Origin: Streptomyces sp. HNM0574
GTDB lineage: Bacteria > Actinomycetota > Actinomycetes > Streptomycetales > Streptomycetaceae
Direction of reading: 5' to 3'
Length of the DNA: 64,000 bases
NCBI RefSeq assembly: GCF_012726235.1
Contig: NZ_JAASAH010000003.1
Span: forward strand, 186,001-250,000
The notes beneath the pieces were generated by a model, which had not been told where the DNA came from, ran no database searches, and worked only from the letters and a program-made list of their open reading frames with translations. Numbering within the stretch: position 1 is the stretch's first letter; every line of letters begins with the position of its first letter. Made by a program: the position numbers and the translations under genes. Below are positions 54,103 through 63,840 of the stretch, in pieces.

Positions 54103-54954
54103 ATGGACCAGAACACCACCACACCGAACAACGGCGGGGCCGCCGGGAACGCCGCTGCCGCAGGGAACGCCGCCGCAGGCACCCCGGCCGCCACCGGGCC
54201 CGGAGCCGCGGCCGGCTCCGCCGCCGCGACGACGCCCGGCGCCCAGCGCCGCATCCTCGTCGTCGAGGACGACCCCACCATCGTCGACGCCATCGCCATG
54301 CGGCTGCGCGCCGAGGGCTTCCAGGTGCAGACCGCCGGTGACGGCCCCGCCGCGGTGGACACCGCCGAGGCCTGGCAGCCGGATCTGATCGTCCTGGACA
54401 TCATGCTGCCCGGCTTCGACGGCCTGGAGGTCTGCCGCCGGGTGCAGGCGCAGCGCCCCGTGCCCGTGCTGATGCTGACGGCCCGCGACGACGAGACGGA
54501 CATGCTCGTCGGCCTCGGCGTCGGCGCGGACGACTACATCACCAAGCCGTTCTCCATGCGCGAGGTCGCGGCCCGCGTGCACGTCCTGCTCCGCCGCGTC
54601 GAGCGCGCCACCCTCGCCGCGCACACCCCGCGCAGCGGCATACTCCGCCTCGGCGAGCTGGAGATCGACCACGCGCAGCGCCGCGTCCGCGTCACCGGCG
54701 AGGACGTGCACCTCACCCCCACCGAGTTCGACCTGCTCGTCTGCCTCGCGCACTCGCCCCGCGCCGTCCTCTCCCGCGAGCAGCTGCTCGCCGAGGTGTG
54801 GGACTGGGCCGACGCCTCCGGCACCCGCACCGTCGACAGCCACATCAAGGCCCTGCGCCGCAAGATCGGCGCCGAGCGCATCCGCACGGTGCACGGCGTC
54901 GGCTACGCGCTGGAGACCCCCGCCCCCGCAGCGCCCGCCGCCGACGGCTCCTGA
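54103..54954 (+). CDS. OmpR-family response regulator
   Basis: A 283-residue response regulator with an Ala/Gly-rich N-terminal tail of 46 residues. Receiver (49-165): ILVVEDD pocket, phosphoacceptor in LIVLDIMLPGFDG, Lys in DDYITKPF. Winged helix (175-270): LTPTEFDLLVCLAHSPRAVLSREQLL and VDSHIKALRRKIG. Its sensor kinase follows 96 bases later. Target genes unknown, though it precedes kgd. Confidence 0.96.
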   Translation: MDQNTTTPNNGGAAGNAAAAGNAAAGTPAATGPGAAAGSAAATTPGAQRRILVVEDDPTIVDAIAMRLRAEGFQVQTAGDGPAAVDTAEAWQPDLIVLDIMLPGFDGLEVCRRVQAQRPVPVLMLTARDDETDMLVGLGVGADDYITKPFSMREVAARVHVLLRRVERATLAAHTPRSGILRLGELEIDHAQRRVRVTGEDVHLTPTEFDLLVCLAHSPRAVLSREQLLAEVWDWADASGTRTVDSHIKALRRKIGAERIRTVHGVGYALETPAPAAPAADGS

Positions 54955-55050
54955 CGGGCACTGCGGCTTCACGGGTGCACGGGGTTCACGGGTGACGGGG
55001 TACGGCATGGCACAGCAGCACGGGCACGAGGCACGGACGGGGTGCGCGCG

Positions 55051-56367
55051 GTGACGGAAGGCCCCGAGACCCCCGCACCCTCCGGGCCGGACGGCACCAC
55101 TCCCCCGGCCCGCGACGAGGCCCCCTCCCCGGCCCGGAACCCCGTCACCGCCGCCGTCGCCCGGCTGCGCGGGGCCGCCCGCCGGGCCGCGCCCCCGCTC
55201 CGCGCCGCCGCGCTCCGGCTGCGGCCCGCCGGGCGGCTGGCCGCGCGGCTCGGGCTGCGGCTCCGGGCGCGGCTGGAGAAGTCCTGGTCACGGGCGTGGG
55301 GTCAGCTGTGGGAGGGGCTGCGGCCGCTCGACCCGTACCGCTCGGTCAAGGCGGCGCTCGGCGCCCTGGTGATCATCTCCGTCGTCATCACCACGCTGCT
55401 CGCGCTGTTCGCGGTCTACTCCGCGACCGAGCTGCGCGTGATCACCATCCTCTCGATCATCGTCTCGCTGCTGATCACCCAGTTCGTCGCCCAGTCCCTG
55501 ACGGCCCCGCTGGACGAGATGACCAGCGCGGCCAGGGCCATGGCCGACGGCGACTACTCGCGGCGGGTACGCGGCGGACGGCGGGACGAGTTCGGCGAGC
55601 TCGCCGAGACCTTCAACCGCATGGCCGCCGACCTGGAGTCCGTCGACCAGCACCGCAAGGAACTCGTCGCGAACGTCTCGCACGAGCTGCGCACCCCGAT
55701 CGCCGCGCTCCGCGCCGTCCTGGAGAACGTCGTCGACGGGGTCTCCGACGCCGACCCCGAGACGATGCGCACCGCGCTCCAGCAGACCGAGCGGCTCGGC
55801 CGCCTCGTCGACCACCTGCTCGACCTCTCCCGCCTCGACAACGGCGTCGTCCCGCTGCGGGCCCGCCGCTTCGAGGTCTGGCCGTACCTGGCCGGGGTGC
55901 TCAAGGAGGCCAACATGAGCAAGGGGCAGGGGCACGCGCGCAACGACGTGCACCTGCACCTCGACGTCTCCCCGCCCGAGCTGACGGCGCACGCCGACGC
56001 GGAGCGGCTGCACCAGGTCGTGGCCAACCTGATCGACAACGCCGTGAAGCACAGCCCGCCGCACGGCCGGGTCACCGTGCGGGCCCGCCGCGGGGACGGC
56101 GAGGAGAGCCTGGAGGTCGAGGTCCTCGACGAGGGGCCGGGGATACCCGAGTCCGAGCGGCACAAGGTCTTCGAACGCTTCAACCGCGCCAAGGGCGACC
56201 CGGCGGGCACCGGCGGCCAGGGCGTCGGCGACGGCGGAACGGGCCTCGGCCTGGCCATCGCCCGCTGGGCCGTCGACCTGCACGGCGGCTGGATCCGGGT
56301 GGCCGAATCACCCCGGGGCTGCCTGATCCAGGTCACCCTTCCGGGGCTGGGCGGCAAGCACGGTTGA
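55051..56367 (+). CDS. Sensor histidine kinase
   Basis: A 438-residue membrane kinase, partner of the adjacent regulator. The 90-residue cytoplasmic N-terminus is Pro/Arg/Ala-rich. Two closely spaced membrane segments (about 108-128 and 132-150) give only a tiny outer loop, so sensing is likely in or near the membrane. HAMP (150-200), HisKA with phosphorylated His in LVANVSHELRTPIAALRAVLEN, N box LIDNAVKHSPP and G boxes VLDEGPGIP, GTGLGLAIARW. The GTG at 55051 follows GGGGTG by six bases; a GTG at 55042 is possible. Confidence 0.93.
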   Translation: MTEGPETPAPSGPDGTTPPARDEAPSPARNPVTAAVARLRGAARRAAPPLRAAALRLRPAGRLAARLGLRLRARLEKSWSRAWGQLWEGLRPLDPYRSVKAALGALVIISVVITTLLALFAVYSATELRVITILSIIVSLLITQFVAQSLTAPLDEMTSAARAMADGDYSRRVRGGRRDEFGELAETFNRMAADLESVDQHRKELVANVSHELRTPIAALRAVLENVVDGVSDADPETMRTALQQTERLGRLVDHLLDLSRLDNGVVPLRARRFEVWPYLAGVLKEANMSKGQGHARNDVHLHLDVSPPELTAHADAERLHQVVANLIDNAVKHSPPHGRVTVRARRGDGEESLEVEVLDEGPGIPESERHKVFERFNRAKGDPAGTGGQGVGDGGTGLGLAIARWAVDLHGGWIRVAESPRGCLIQVTLPGLGGKHG

Positions 56368-56763
56368 CCCGGCGCCGGGGCCCGTTCGGTACCGGCGTCC
56401 CGGCCGCGGACCGGAAGCGGAGCTACGGATTCCGCACGCGCCGGCCGACCGTCCGGCTACGGATCCCGCAGGTACCGGCCGGACCGGACGCGGACGACGG
56501 TCACTCCGGGTGACTGCATGTGGGGTCACGGGGGAGGATGCGGGGAGACCCCGCGGGGGACCGGTGACGTCCGTGAGGCGCCTATGGTTCCCACTGAGCG
56601 CGAAACCATGTGTGTTTCCCGCCAAATCCCGCGGCGAAACCGGGCCTTTGATGTGATGTGCGCGACGAGATCGCCATGCGGACTGCAACTGTCGGCAAAG
56701 GAGGCGTAGCCTTTATTTCCGCTGTCCACCACCTAAGGAACGCGGAAGAGGGCGGTTGCCGCC
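56368..56763 (+). promoter_or_regulatory. kgd upstream region
   Basis: 396 bases without a gene. The segment 56580-56760 is AT-richer; TAGCCT at 56707-56712 can be a -10 element, leaving a leader of about 45 bases before the GTG. No riboswitch recognised. Confidence 0.4.
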
Positions 56764-59700
56764 GTGTCGTCACAGTCCCCCAACAGCTCACCGAGCGTCT
56801 CGACCGACCGGGACGGTCAGGGCAAAGACCCTGCCTCCGTCTTCGGGCCGAACGAGTGGCTCGTCGATGAGATCTACCAGCAGTACCTCCAGGATCCGAA
56901 CTCGGTAGACCGAGCCTGGTGGGACTTCTTCGCTGATTACAAGCCGGGAGCCGCGAACGCGGGCGCCCCGGGCACCACCGCAGCGGCGCCGTCCGCGACG
57001 CCCGCCGAGGCGTCCACCGCGGCGCCCGCCGCGAAGAGCTCCCCTGTCCAGCCCTCGGCCCCCGCCGCGAGCGCGCCCGCGCAGGCTGCGCCGGCGGAGC
57101 CGAAGCAGACCCAGGCAGCACCCCAGGCAGAAACCCAGGCCGCCGAACCGAAGAAGACTGTGCAACCCAAGACCGCAGAACCGAAGAAGTCCGCTGAACC
57201 CAAGGCTGCCCAGGGCACCGGGGCCGGAGGAGACGGGAAGGCTGCCACCCCCGCGGGGGAGAAGCCGGCTCCCGAATCCACCGGCCCCGAGTACGTCCAG
57301 CTGCGGGGACCGTCGGCCGCCGTCGCGAAGAACATGAACGCCTCGCTGGAGCTGCCCACGGCCACGTCCGTGCGCGCCGTCCCGGTGAAGCTGCTGTTCG
57401 ACAACCGCATCGTCATCAACAACCACCTCAAGCGCGCCCGCGGCGGCAAGGTGTCCTTCACGCACCTCATCGGCTACGCCATGGTGCAGGCGCTGAAGGC
57501 GATGCCGTCCATGAACTGGGCGTACGCGGAGAAGGACGGCAAGCCGACCCTGGTCAAGCCCGAGCACGTCAACCTCGGTCTGGCCATCGACCTGGTGAAG
57601 CCGAACGGCGACCGCCAGCTCGTCGTCGCCGCCATCAAGAAGGCCGAGACGCTGACCTTCTTCGAGTTCTGGCAGGCGTACGAGGACATCGTCCGCCGCG
57701 CCCGGAACAACAAGCTGACGATGGAGGACTTCTCCGGCGTCACCTGCTCGCTGACCAACCCCGGCGGCATCGGCACCGTCCACTCCGTGCCGCGGCTGAT
57801 GCCCGGCCAGGGCCTGATCATGGGCGTCGGCGCGATGGAGTACCCGGCGGAGTTCCAGGGCACCTCGCAGGACACCCTGAACCGCCTCGGCGTCTCCAAG
57901 ATCATGACGCTGACCAGCACCTACGACCACCGGGTCATCCAGGGTGCCGCGTCGGGCGAGTTCCTCCGCATCGTCAGCAAGCTGCTGCTGGGCGAGGACA
58001 ACTTCTACGACGAGATCTTCAAGGCCCTGCGGATCCCGTACGAGCCGGTCCGCTGGAACCAGGACATCGACGCCTCGCACGACGACGACGTCACGAAGGC
58101 CGCCCGCGTCTTCGACCTGATCCACTCCTACCGGGTGCGCGGCCACATCATGGCCGACACCGACCCGCTGGAGTACAAGCAGCGCAAGCACCACGACCTC
58201 GACATCACCGAGCACGGGCTCACGCTGTGGGACCTGGAGCGCGAGTTCGCGGTCGGCGGCTTCTCCGGCAAGTCGATGATGAAGCTGCGCGACATCCTCG
58301 GCGTGCTGCGCGACTCGTACTGCCGCACCACCGGCATCGAGTACATGCACATCCAGAACCCGAAGGAGCGCAAGTGGCTCCAGGACCGGCTGGAGCGCGG
58401 CAGCGACAAGCCCGAGCGTGACGAGCAGCTGCGCATCCTGCGCCGGCTGAACGCCGCCGAGGCCTTCGAGACCTTCCTGCAGACCAAGTACGTCGGGCAG
58501 AAGCGTTTCTCGCTGGAGGGCGGCGAGTCCGTCATCCCGATGCTGGACTCCGTCCTCGACGCCGCGGCCGAGGCCCGGCTCGACGAGGCCGTGATCGGCA
58601 TGGCGCACCGCGGCCGGCTGAACGTGCTGGCGAACATCGTCGGCAAGTCGTACGCGCAGATCTTCCGCGAGTTCGAGGGCAACCTCGACCCGAAGTCGAT
58701 GCACGGCTCCGGCGACGTGAAGTACCACCTGGGCAACGAGGGCACCTTCACCGGTCTCGACGGCGAGCAGATCAAGGTCTCGCTCACCGCCAACCCCTCG
58801 CACCTGGAGGCCGTCGACCCGGTCGTCGAGGGTGTCGCGCGCGCCAAGCAGGACATCATCGGCAAGGGCGGCACGGACTTCACCGTCCTGCCGATCCAGC
58901 TGCACGGCGACGCGGCCTTCGCGGGCCAGGGCGTCGTGGCCGAGACGCTCAACATGTCGCAGCTGCGCGGCTACCGCACCGGCGGCACCGTGCACATCAT
59001 CATCAACAACCAGGTCGGCTTCACCGCGGCGCCCGAGTCGGCGCGCTCGTCGATGTACTCCACCGACGTGGCCCGGATGATCGAGGCGCCGATCTTCCAC
59101 GTGAACGGTGACGACCCGGAGGCCGTGGTCCGCGTCGCGCGGCTCGCCTTCGAGTACCGCCAGGCGTTCAACAAGGACGTCGTCATCGACCTGATCTGCT
59201 ACCGCCGCCGCGGCCACAACGAGGGCGACAACCCCCGCTTCACGCAGCCGCTGATGTACAACCTGATCGACAAGAAGCGCTCGGTGCGCAAGCTCTACAC
59301 CGAGTCCCTGATCGGCCGGGGCGACATCACGCTGGAGGAGGCGGAGCAGGCGCTCCAGGACTTCCAGGGCCAGCTGGAGAAGGTCTTCACGGAGGTGCGG
59401 GACGCCACGTCCACGCCCGCTCCGGCCGAAGTCCCGCAGCCCGAGGCCGAGTTCCCGGTGCACGTGGAGACGGGCATCGGCCAGGAGGTCGTCAAGCGGA
59501 TCGCCGAGTCCCAGGTCAACATCCCCGAGCACGTCCACGTGCACCCGCGGCTGATGCCGCAGATGCAGCGGCGCGCGTCGATGATCGAGGACGACACCAT
59601 CGACTGGGGCATGGGCGAGACCCTCGCCATCGGCTCCCTGCTGATGGAGGGCACCCCGGTCCGCCTCGCGGGCCAGGACTCCCGCCGCGGCACCTTCGGC

Positions 59701-60651
59701 CAGCGGCACGCCGTCCTGCTCGACCAGAACACCGGCAACGACTACACGCCGCTGCTCTACCTCACCGAGGACCAGGCCCGCTACACCGTCTACGACTCGC
59801 TGCTCAGCGAGTACGCGGCGATGGGCTTCGAGTACGGCTACTCGCTGGCCCGCCCCGAGGCGCTGGTCATGTGGGAGGCGCAGTTCGGTGACTTCGTGAA
59901 CGGCGCGCAGACGGTGGTGGACGAGTTCATCACCTCCGCCGAGCAGAAGTGGGGCCAGACCTCCGGCGTCACGCTGCTGCTGCCGCACGGCTACGAGGGC
60001 CAGGGCCCGGACCACTCCTCGGCCCGGATCGAGCGCTTCCTCCAGCTGTGCGCGCAGAACAGCATGACGGTGGCCATGCCGTCGACGCCGGCGAGCTACT
60101 TCCACCTGCTGCGCTGGCAGGTCCACAACCCGCACCACAAGCCGCTGGTCGTCTTCACCCCGAAGTCGATGCTCCGGCTCAAGGCCGCGGCGTCCGCGAC
60201 GAAGGACTTCACCGCGGGCGGCTTCCGTCCCGTCATCGGCGACGACTCGGTGGACCCGGCCGACGTCCGCAAGGTCGTCTTCTGCTCCGGCAAGGTCTAC
60301 TACGACCTCATCGCCGAGCGGCAGAAGCGTGGTCTCAAGGACACGGCGATCATCCGCCTGGAGCGGCTGTACCCGCTGCCGGGTGCGGAGATCCAGGCCG
60401 AGATGGCGAAGTACAGCGGCGCCGAGAAGTTCCTGTGGGCCCAGGAGGAGCCGGCCAACCAGGGCGCGTGGCCGTTCATCGCGCTCAACCTGGTCGACCA
60501 CCTGGACCTGATCATCGGCTCCGACCCGGTCCCGAACGCGGACCGGCTGCGCCGGGTCTCCCGTCCGTCCTCCTCGTCCCCCGCGGTGGGGTCGGGCAAG
60601 CGGCACGCGGAGGAGCAGCAGCAGCTCGTCCAGGAGGTCTTCGACCTCTGA
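56764..60651 (+). CDS. kgd: Multifunctional 2-oxoglutarate dehydrogenase/decarboxylase (E1-E2 fusion)
   Basis: A 1295-residue actinobacterial 2-oxoglutarate dehydrogenase. Residues 27-60 form the E1 N-terminal segment (PNEWLVDEIYQQYLQDP); 61-175 is a disordered Ala/Pro/Lys linker; about 176-410 is an E2-type succinyltransferase core lacking a lipoyl domain, with TYDHRVIQGA near 388; about 440-1295 is the E1 decarboxylase (GMAHRGRLNVL, GDAAFAGQGVVAETLNMS for ThDP binding, EAQFGDFVNGAQ). The layout equals Mycobacterium Kgd/SucA. GTG start behind GGAAGAGGG. It runs a TCA-cycle step. A GarA-type regulator is not in the window. Confidence 0.97.
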   Translation: MSSQSPNSSPSVSTDRDGQGKDPASVFGPNEWLVDEIYQQYLQDPNSVDRAWWDFFADYKPGAANAGAPGTTAAAPSATPAEASTAAPAAKSSPVQPSAPAASAPAQAAPAEPKQTQAAPQAETQAAEPKKTVQPKTAEPKKSAEPKAAQGTGAGGDGKAATPAGEKPAPESTGPEYVQLRGPSAAVAKNMNASLELPTATSVRAVPVKLLFDNRIVINNHLKRARGGKVSFTHLIGYAMVQALKAMPSMNWAYAEKDGKPTLVKPEHVNLGLAIDLVKPNGDRQLVVAAIKKAETLTFFEFWQAYEDIVRRARNNKLTMEDFSGVTCSLTNPGGIGTVHSVPRLMPGQGLIMGVGAMEYPAEFQGTSQDTLNRLGVSKIMTLTSTYDHRVIQGAASGEFLRIVSKLLLGEDNFYDEIFKALRIPYEPVRWNQDIDASHDDDVTKAARVFDLIHSYRVRGHIMADTDPLEYKQRKHHDLDITEHGLTLWDLEREFAVGGFSGKSMMKLRDILGVLRDSYCRTTGIEYMHIQNPKERKWLQDRLERGSDKPERDEQLRILRRLNAAEAFETFLQTKYVGQKRFSLEGGESVIPMLDSVLDAAAEARLDEAVIGMAHRGRLNVLANIVGKSYAQIFREFEGNLDPKSMHGSGDVKYHLGNEGTFTGLDGEQIKVSLTANPSHLEAVDPVVEGVARAKQDIIGKGGTDFTVLPIQLHGDAAFAGQGVVAETLNMSQLRGYRTGGTVHIIINNQVGFTAAPESARSSMYSTDVARMIEAPIFHVNGDDPEAVVRVARLAFEYRQAFNKDVVIDLICYRRRGHNEGDNPRFTQPLMYNLIDKKRSVRKLYTESLIGRGDITLEEAEQALQDFQGQLEKVFTEVRDATSTPAPAEVPQPEAEFPVHVETGIGQEVVKRIAESQVNIPEHVHVHPRLMPQMQRRASMIEDDTIDWGMGETLAIGSLLMEGTPVRLAGQDSRRGTFGQRHAVLLDQNTGNDYTPLLYLTEDQARYTVYDSLLSEYAAMGFEYGYSLARPEALVMWEAQFGDFVNGAQTVVDEFITSAEQKWGQTSGVTLLLPHGYEGQGPDHSSARIERFLQLCAQNSMTVAMPSTPASYFHLLRWQVHNPHHKPLVVFTPKSMLRLKAAASATKDFTAGGFRPVIGDDSVDPADVRKVVFCSGKVYYDLIAERQKRGLKDTAIIRLERLYPLPGAEIQAEMAKYSGAEKFLWAQEEPANQGAWPFIALNLVDHLDLIIGSDPVPNADRLRRVSRPSSSSPAVGSGKRHAEEQQQLVQEVFDL

Positions 60652-60670
60652 GGCTTCTTGGCCTCGTGAA

Positions 60671-60713
60671 CACGGAGCCCCCGCCGCGCACTTGGTGCGC
60701 GGCGGGGGCTCCG
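60671..60713. terminator. Strong bidirectional terminator after kgd
   Basis: A perfect 20-bp stem ACGGAGCCCCCGCCGCGCAC/GTGCGCGGCGGGGGCTCCGT with a three-base loop, 20 bases past the kgd stop. Confidence 0.85.
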
Positions 60714-60730
60714 TCGTGTGCGTACCGCTG

Positions 60731-60878
60731 CGCTTGGGAGGTCTGCGCCGAGGCGCAGGGCTGGCAAGCGCAGCACCCCGGCGCCGGGTGCGGACGGCTC
60801 ACGGGGTGCCCCGCACCGTGCGTACCCGGCTGCCGGTGCGTCCGGGCTGAGCGCGCAGTTCCCCGCGCCCCTTTCGGG
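60731..60878 (+). repeat. Dispersed intergenic repeat, copy near kgd
   Basis: Left part (60731-60774) CGCTTGGGAGGTCTGCGCC...GGCTGGCAAGCGCAGC nearly matches 38015-38059; right part (60849-60878) carries GCGCAGTTCCCCGCGCCCC. The order of the two blocks equals that at 38015-38143. It ends at the stop of the TIR protein gene. Confidence 0.75.
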
Positions 60879-60879
60879 C

Positions 60880-63840
60880 CTACAACGGCTGCGGCTCGAA
60901 GTCCCAGTACGGCATGACGCGGAGGTGGAGGCCGCGGGTGAAGGCGTGCTCCTCGCCGTAGTGGCCCGCGGCGATCCGCATCATCCGCAGCCGCGCCTTG
61001 TCCTCGGCCTGGGAGTCGCCCAGCTCCCGCAGGCTCCGCACATGCGCGGAGCGGAAGTTGAGGCTCAGCGGGTGGACCTCGCCGAGCGTCCGCTCCGCGT
61101 GCGGGAGGAGTTCCTCCGCGAGCCGGGCGGCCGCGTCGTCCTCGCCCGTGAGGTGCCGGGCGCCGATGACGTTGAGGCCGCAGCCGAGGGTCCACGGGTG
61201 CGTCGCACCGACGGCCCGGCCCATCCGCTCGTACGCGTCCTCGGCGACGGTGAGCGCGCCGGGGACGTCGCCCGTGCCCCACAGGGTCAGGCCCCAGTTG
61301 CCGTGGGTGCCGATGGCGTACGGGTGGTCCTCGCCGAAGTGGGCGCGGTACCGGCCCGAGGTGCTGTGGGCGAGCTTGCGTGCCTCCTCGGCCTCGCCGT
61401 GCTGGCGCAGCAGCATCGCGAGGTCGGCCTCGACCATCAGCGTGCGGGGGTGGTGCGGCCCGAGCTTGCGCCGGGTGCGGGTGACGACGCCGCGCATCAG
61501 GGACTCGGCGCGCTCCGCCTGGCCGGTGCGGCGCAGGCAGAGGGCCAGGTTGTGTTCGGCGTGCAGGGTCTGTTCGTGGTGCTTGTCCAGGACGCCGGAG
61601 CTGAGGTGGACGTTGAGGTTCTGCACGGACTCGGCCTCGTCGTACCGGCCGAGCAGGCGGAGCGTCCAGGCGTAGTGCAGCGTGGCGTACAGCGTCATCG
61701 GGTGGCGTTCGCCGAGCTGGCCGCGGACGGCGTCCAGGATGCCGCCGTGCGTGGCGAGGGCGTCGTCGTACCGGCCGCGGAGGGACTGGGCGATGCCGAG
61801 GTTGCTGCGGGCGAAGAGGGTGCGGGGCATGGTGGGCCCGAACTCGGCGGTGGCGGCCTCGGCCTCGCGGGCGAAGAGGTCGTGCGCCTCCTCGTACCGG
61901 GCGAGGCCCATCAGGCTTCCGGCGAGGCCGTCCTGGGCGCGCATCCGGTCGACGGGCCGGGCCGGGCCGTTCTCCAGGCTGCGGACGATCTGCCGGCCGA
62001 CCTCCTCGGCGTCCTGGTAACGCCCCATCCGGCGGAGCATGTTGGCGTGCTGGAGCTCGCCCTCCAGCAGCCTCGGGTCGGTGGGCTCCAGCCGGCCGCG
62101 CAGGTGCTGGACGAACTCGCGGCAGAGCCACCAGCCGGACTTGTACTCGCCGTTGGCGCGGAGGTACTCGATGCAGTTGAGCACGAAGCCGTGCACCACC
62201 GGGTCGTCGGAGACGAGCGCGCCCGAGCTCTCCAGGTGCGGGACGAGCTCGTCGTACCGGCTCCAGTTGGCGCGGTCGCCCGGTTCGCGCGGGTCGGCGG
62301 CGGCGAGGAGGCGGGAGGCGCTGGCGGCGCCCTGGCTGCGGGACTCCTCGCCCATGTACCGCTTGACCAGGGCCTGGTAGACGCGGTGCATGCGGACGTC
62401 GCGCACGGTGAGGTTGTCGCCGTGCTCCAGGTGGTCCTCGTACTCGATGCGGATGGCGGCGGCCTCGCGGAGCTTGCGGAGCGTCGCGTTCCACTCGCTG
62501 GGGTCGGCGATCAGGTCGCCCAGCGGCGCGGGCAGATCCTCGGCGCGGGCGGTGCGCAGCAGGCGTACGGGGATGGAGTCGGGGGCGAAGAAGGCGAGCA
62601 GGCAGAGGAGTTCGTAGGAGACCGGGTCCTCCTCCTTCAGCCCGTTGAAGGTGACGGCCCACGCCTTGTCGAAGGTGTGCGGGTACCCGGCGTCGGTCTC
62701 GACGTTGATGTCGCCCTGGCGGACCAGGCCGAGGTACTCCTGCACCTCCATCGTCGGGTTGCGGGCCAGCCAGGCCGCCGTCTGGTCGAGCAGCAGCGGG
62801 AAGTCCTCCATCTCGGAGGCGAGTTCGGCGGCCTGCCGGTCGGTCAGCCGCTTGGAGCGCCGCTTGACGAAGGAGACGCTCTCGGCCCGGTCGAAGTGGG
62901 TGACCTCGACCAGCTCGGCGCCGTACTGGCCCCACTCGGTGTTCCGCGTCGTCAGCAGCACGTGGCCGCGGCCCTCGGGGATGACGTCGTCGACGAGCAT
63001 CGCCGGGTCCTCGGCGCCGTCGAGGACGATCAGCCAGCGGCGGTGCGGGGCGCCGGTGCGCAGCGCCTCGTGCACGCCGCGGATCTGCTCGCCGAGCTGG
63101 GCGCCGGCGCGCAGCCCGAGCCGGTCGGCGAGCAGCGCGACCTGCTGCCTGGCCTGGGTGCGGCGCTCGGCGTTGACGTGCCAGACGATGTCGTACTCGT
63201 TGCCGAAGCGGTGCAGGTACTCGTCGGCGATCTGGGACTTGCCGACGCCCTGCACGCCGTGCAGCGCCACGAGGGAGGTGCCGTCCCCGGTGGAGTTCAG
63301 CCGCCGGTAGAGCGTCTCCAGATAGCGCTCGCGGCCGGTGAACCTGCGGTTGCGGCGGGGGGCCTGCCAGACCGCGGGCGGGGCGCTGGGGAAGCGGTGC
63401 GCGGGGGCCGCGCCGCTCTCGGTGAGGGTCTCGATGGCGGTGGTGTCGAGGCCCATGGCGGTGAACATCCGCCGCCGCGCCTCGCGTTCGTCGAGGTTGA
63501 GCAGGCTGACGGGGCGGAGGGCGGCGGCGGTGTGCGGCAGTTCCTGACTGGCGACGTTGATCACGGTGACGCGCTCCAGGTGCGGCACGACCGTGCCGGT
63601 GAGGGCGCGCGTCCACTCCTCCTCGGTGTACTCGCCGGTGCTGAAGTACCAGTCGTCCAGGAGCAGTACGAGGTGTTCGGCGCTGTCCACCAGCGAGCGG
63701 TACGCGGCGTCCAGCGGGAGGCCGCCGGGCGGGTCCCAGCGGTGCAGGCTGAAGGTGTGGTCCTGGAGGGCGAGCTGGTCGCCTATCCAGGCCGCCCAGG
63801 CACGGCCGGCGCCGGCGTAGGAGATGGTGAAGTGCTGCAT
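60880..63840 (-). CDS. TIR/NB-ARC/TPR protein (NLR-like STAND ATPase)
   Basis: A 986-residue three-part protein. Residues 1-125 form a TIR-like domain (HFTISYAGAGRAWAAWIG ... EYTEEEWTRAL, with Glu residues 73-75 at the place of the TIR catalytic Glu). Residues 160-450 are an NB-ARC ATPase: P-loop HGVQGVGKSQIADEY (195-202), Walker B WLIVLDGAED, sensor LLTTRNTEW and FPLLLDQTAAWL. Residues about 550-940 are tetratricopeptide repeats with RTLGEVHPLSL and ARSNLGIAQSL type units. Related proteins include anti-phage NLRs and the FxsT proteins of FxSxx peptide systems; none of the latter's partners is visible. GAGGTCCAC precedes the ATG. Confidence 0.9.
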   Translation of the reverse strand: MQHFTISYAGAGRAWAAWIGDQLALQDHTFSLHRWDPPGGLPLDAAYRSLVDSAEHLVLLLDDWYFSTGEYTEEEWTRALTGTVVPHLERVTVINVASQELPHTAAALRPVSLLNLDEREARRRMFTAMGLDTTAIETLTESGAAPAHRFPSAPPAVWQAPRRNRRFTGRERYLETLYRRLNSTGDGTSLVALHGVQGVGKSQIADEYLHRFGNEYDIVWHVNAERRTQARQQVALLADRLGLRAGAQLGEQIRGVHEALRTGAPHRRWLIVLDGAEDPAMLVDDVIPEGRGHVLLTTRNTEWGQYGAELVEVTHFDRAESVSFVKRRSKRLTDRQAAELASEMEDFPLLLDQTAAWLARNPTMEVQEYLGLVRQGDINVETDAGYPHTFDKAWAVTFNGLKEEDPVSYELLCLLAFFAPDSIPVRLLRTARAEDLPAPLGDLIADPSEWNATLRKLREAAAIRIEYEDHLEHGDNLTVRDVRMHRVYQALVKRYMGEESRSQGAASASRLLAAADPREPGDRANWSRYDELVPHLESSGALVSDDPVVHGFVLNCIEYLRANGEYKSGWWLCREFVQHLRGRLEPTDPRLLEGELQHANMLRRMGRYQDAEEVGRQIVRSLENGPARPVDRMRAQDGLAGSLMGLARYEEAHDLFAREAEAATAEFGPTMPRTLFARSNLGIAQSLRGRYDDALATHGGILDAVRGQLGERHPMTLYATLHYAWTLRLLGRYDEAESVQNLNVHLSSGVLDKHHEQTLHAEHNLALCLRRTGQAERAESLMRGVVTRTRRKLGPHHPRTLMVEADLAMLLRQHGEAEEARKLAHSTSGRYRAHFGEDHPYAIGTHGNWGLTLWGTGDVPGALTVAEDAYERMGRAVGATHPWTLGCGLNVIGARHLTGEDDAAARLAEELLPHAERTLGEVHPLSLNFRSAHVRSLRELGDSQAEDKARLRMMRIAAGHYGEEHAFTRGLHLRVMPYWDFEPQPL

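Noticed and set aside
60880..63840. Assignment of the TIR/NB-ARC gene to an FxSxx peptide system
   Set aside because: No radical SAM gene or small FxSxx gene is visible in the window, and the upstream neighbour is outside it; the label was kept only as an alternative.
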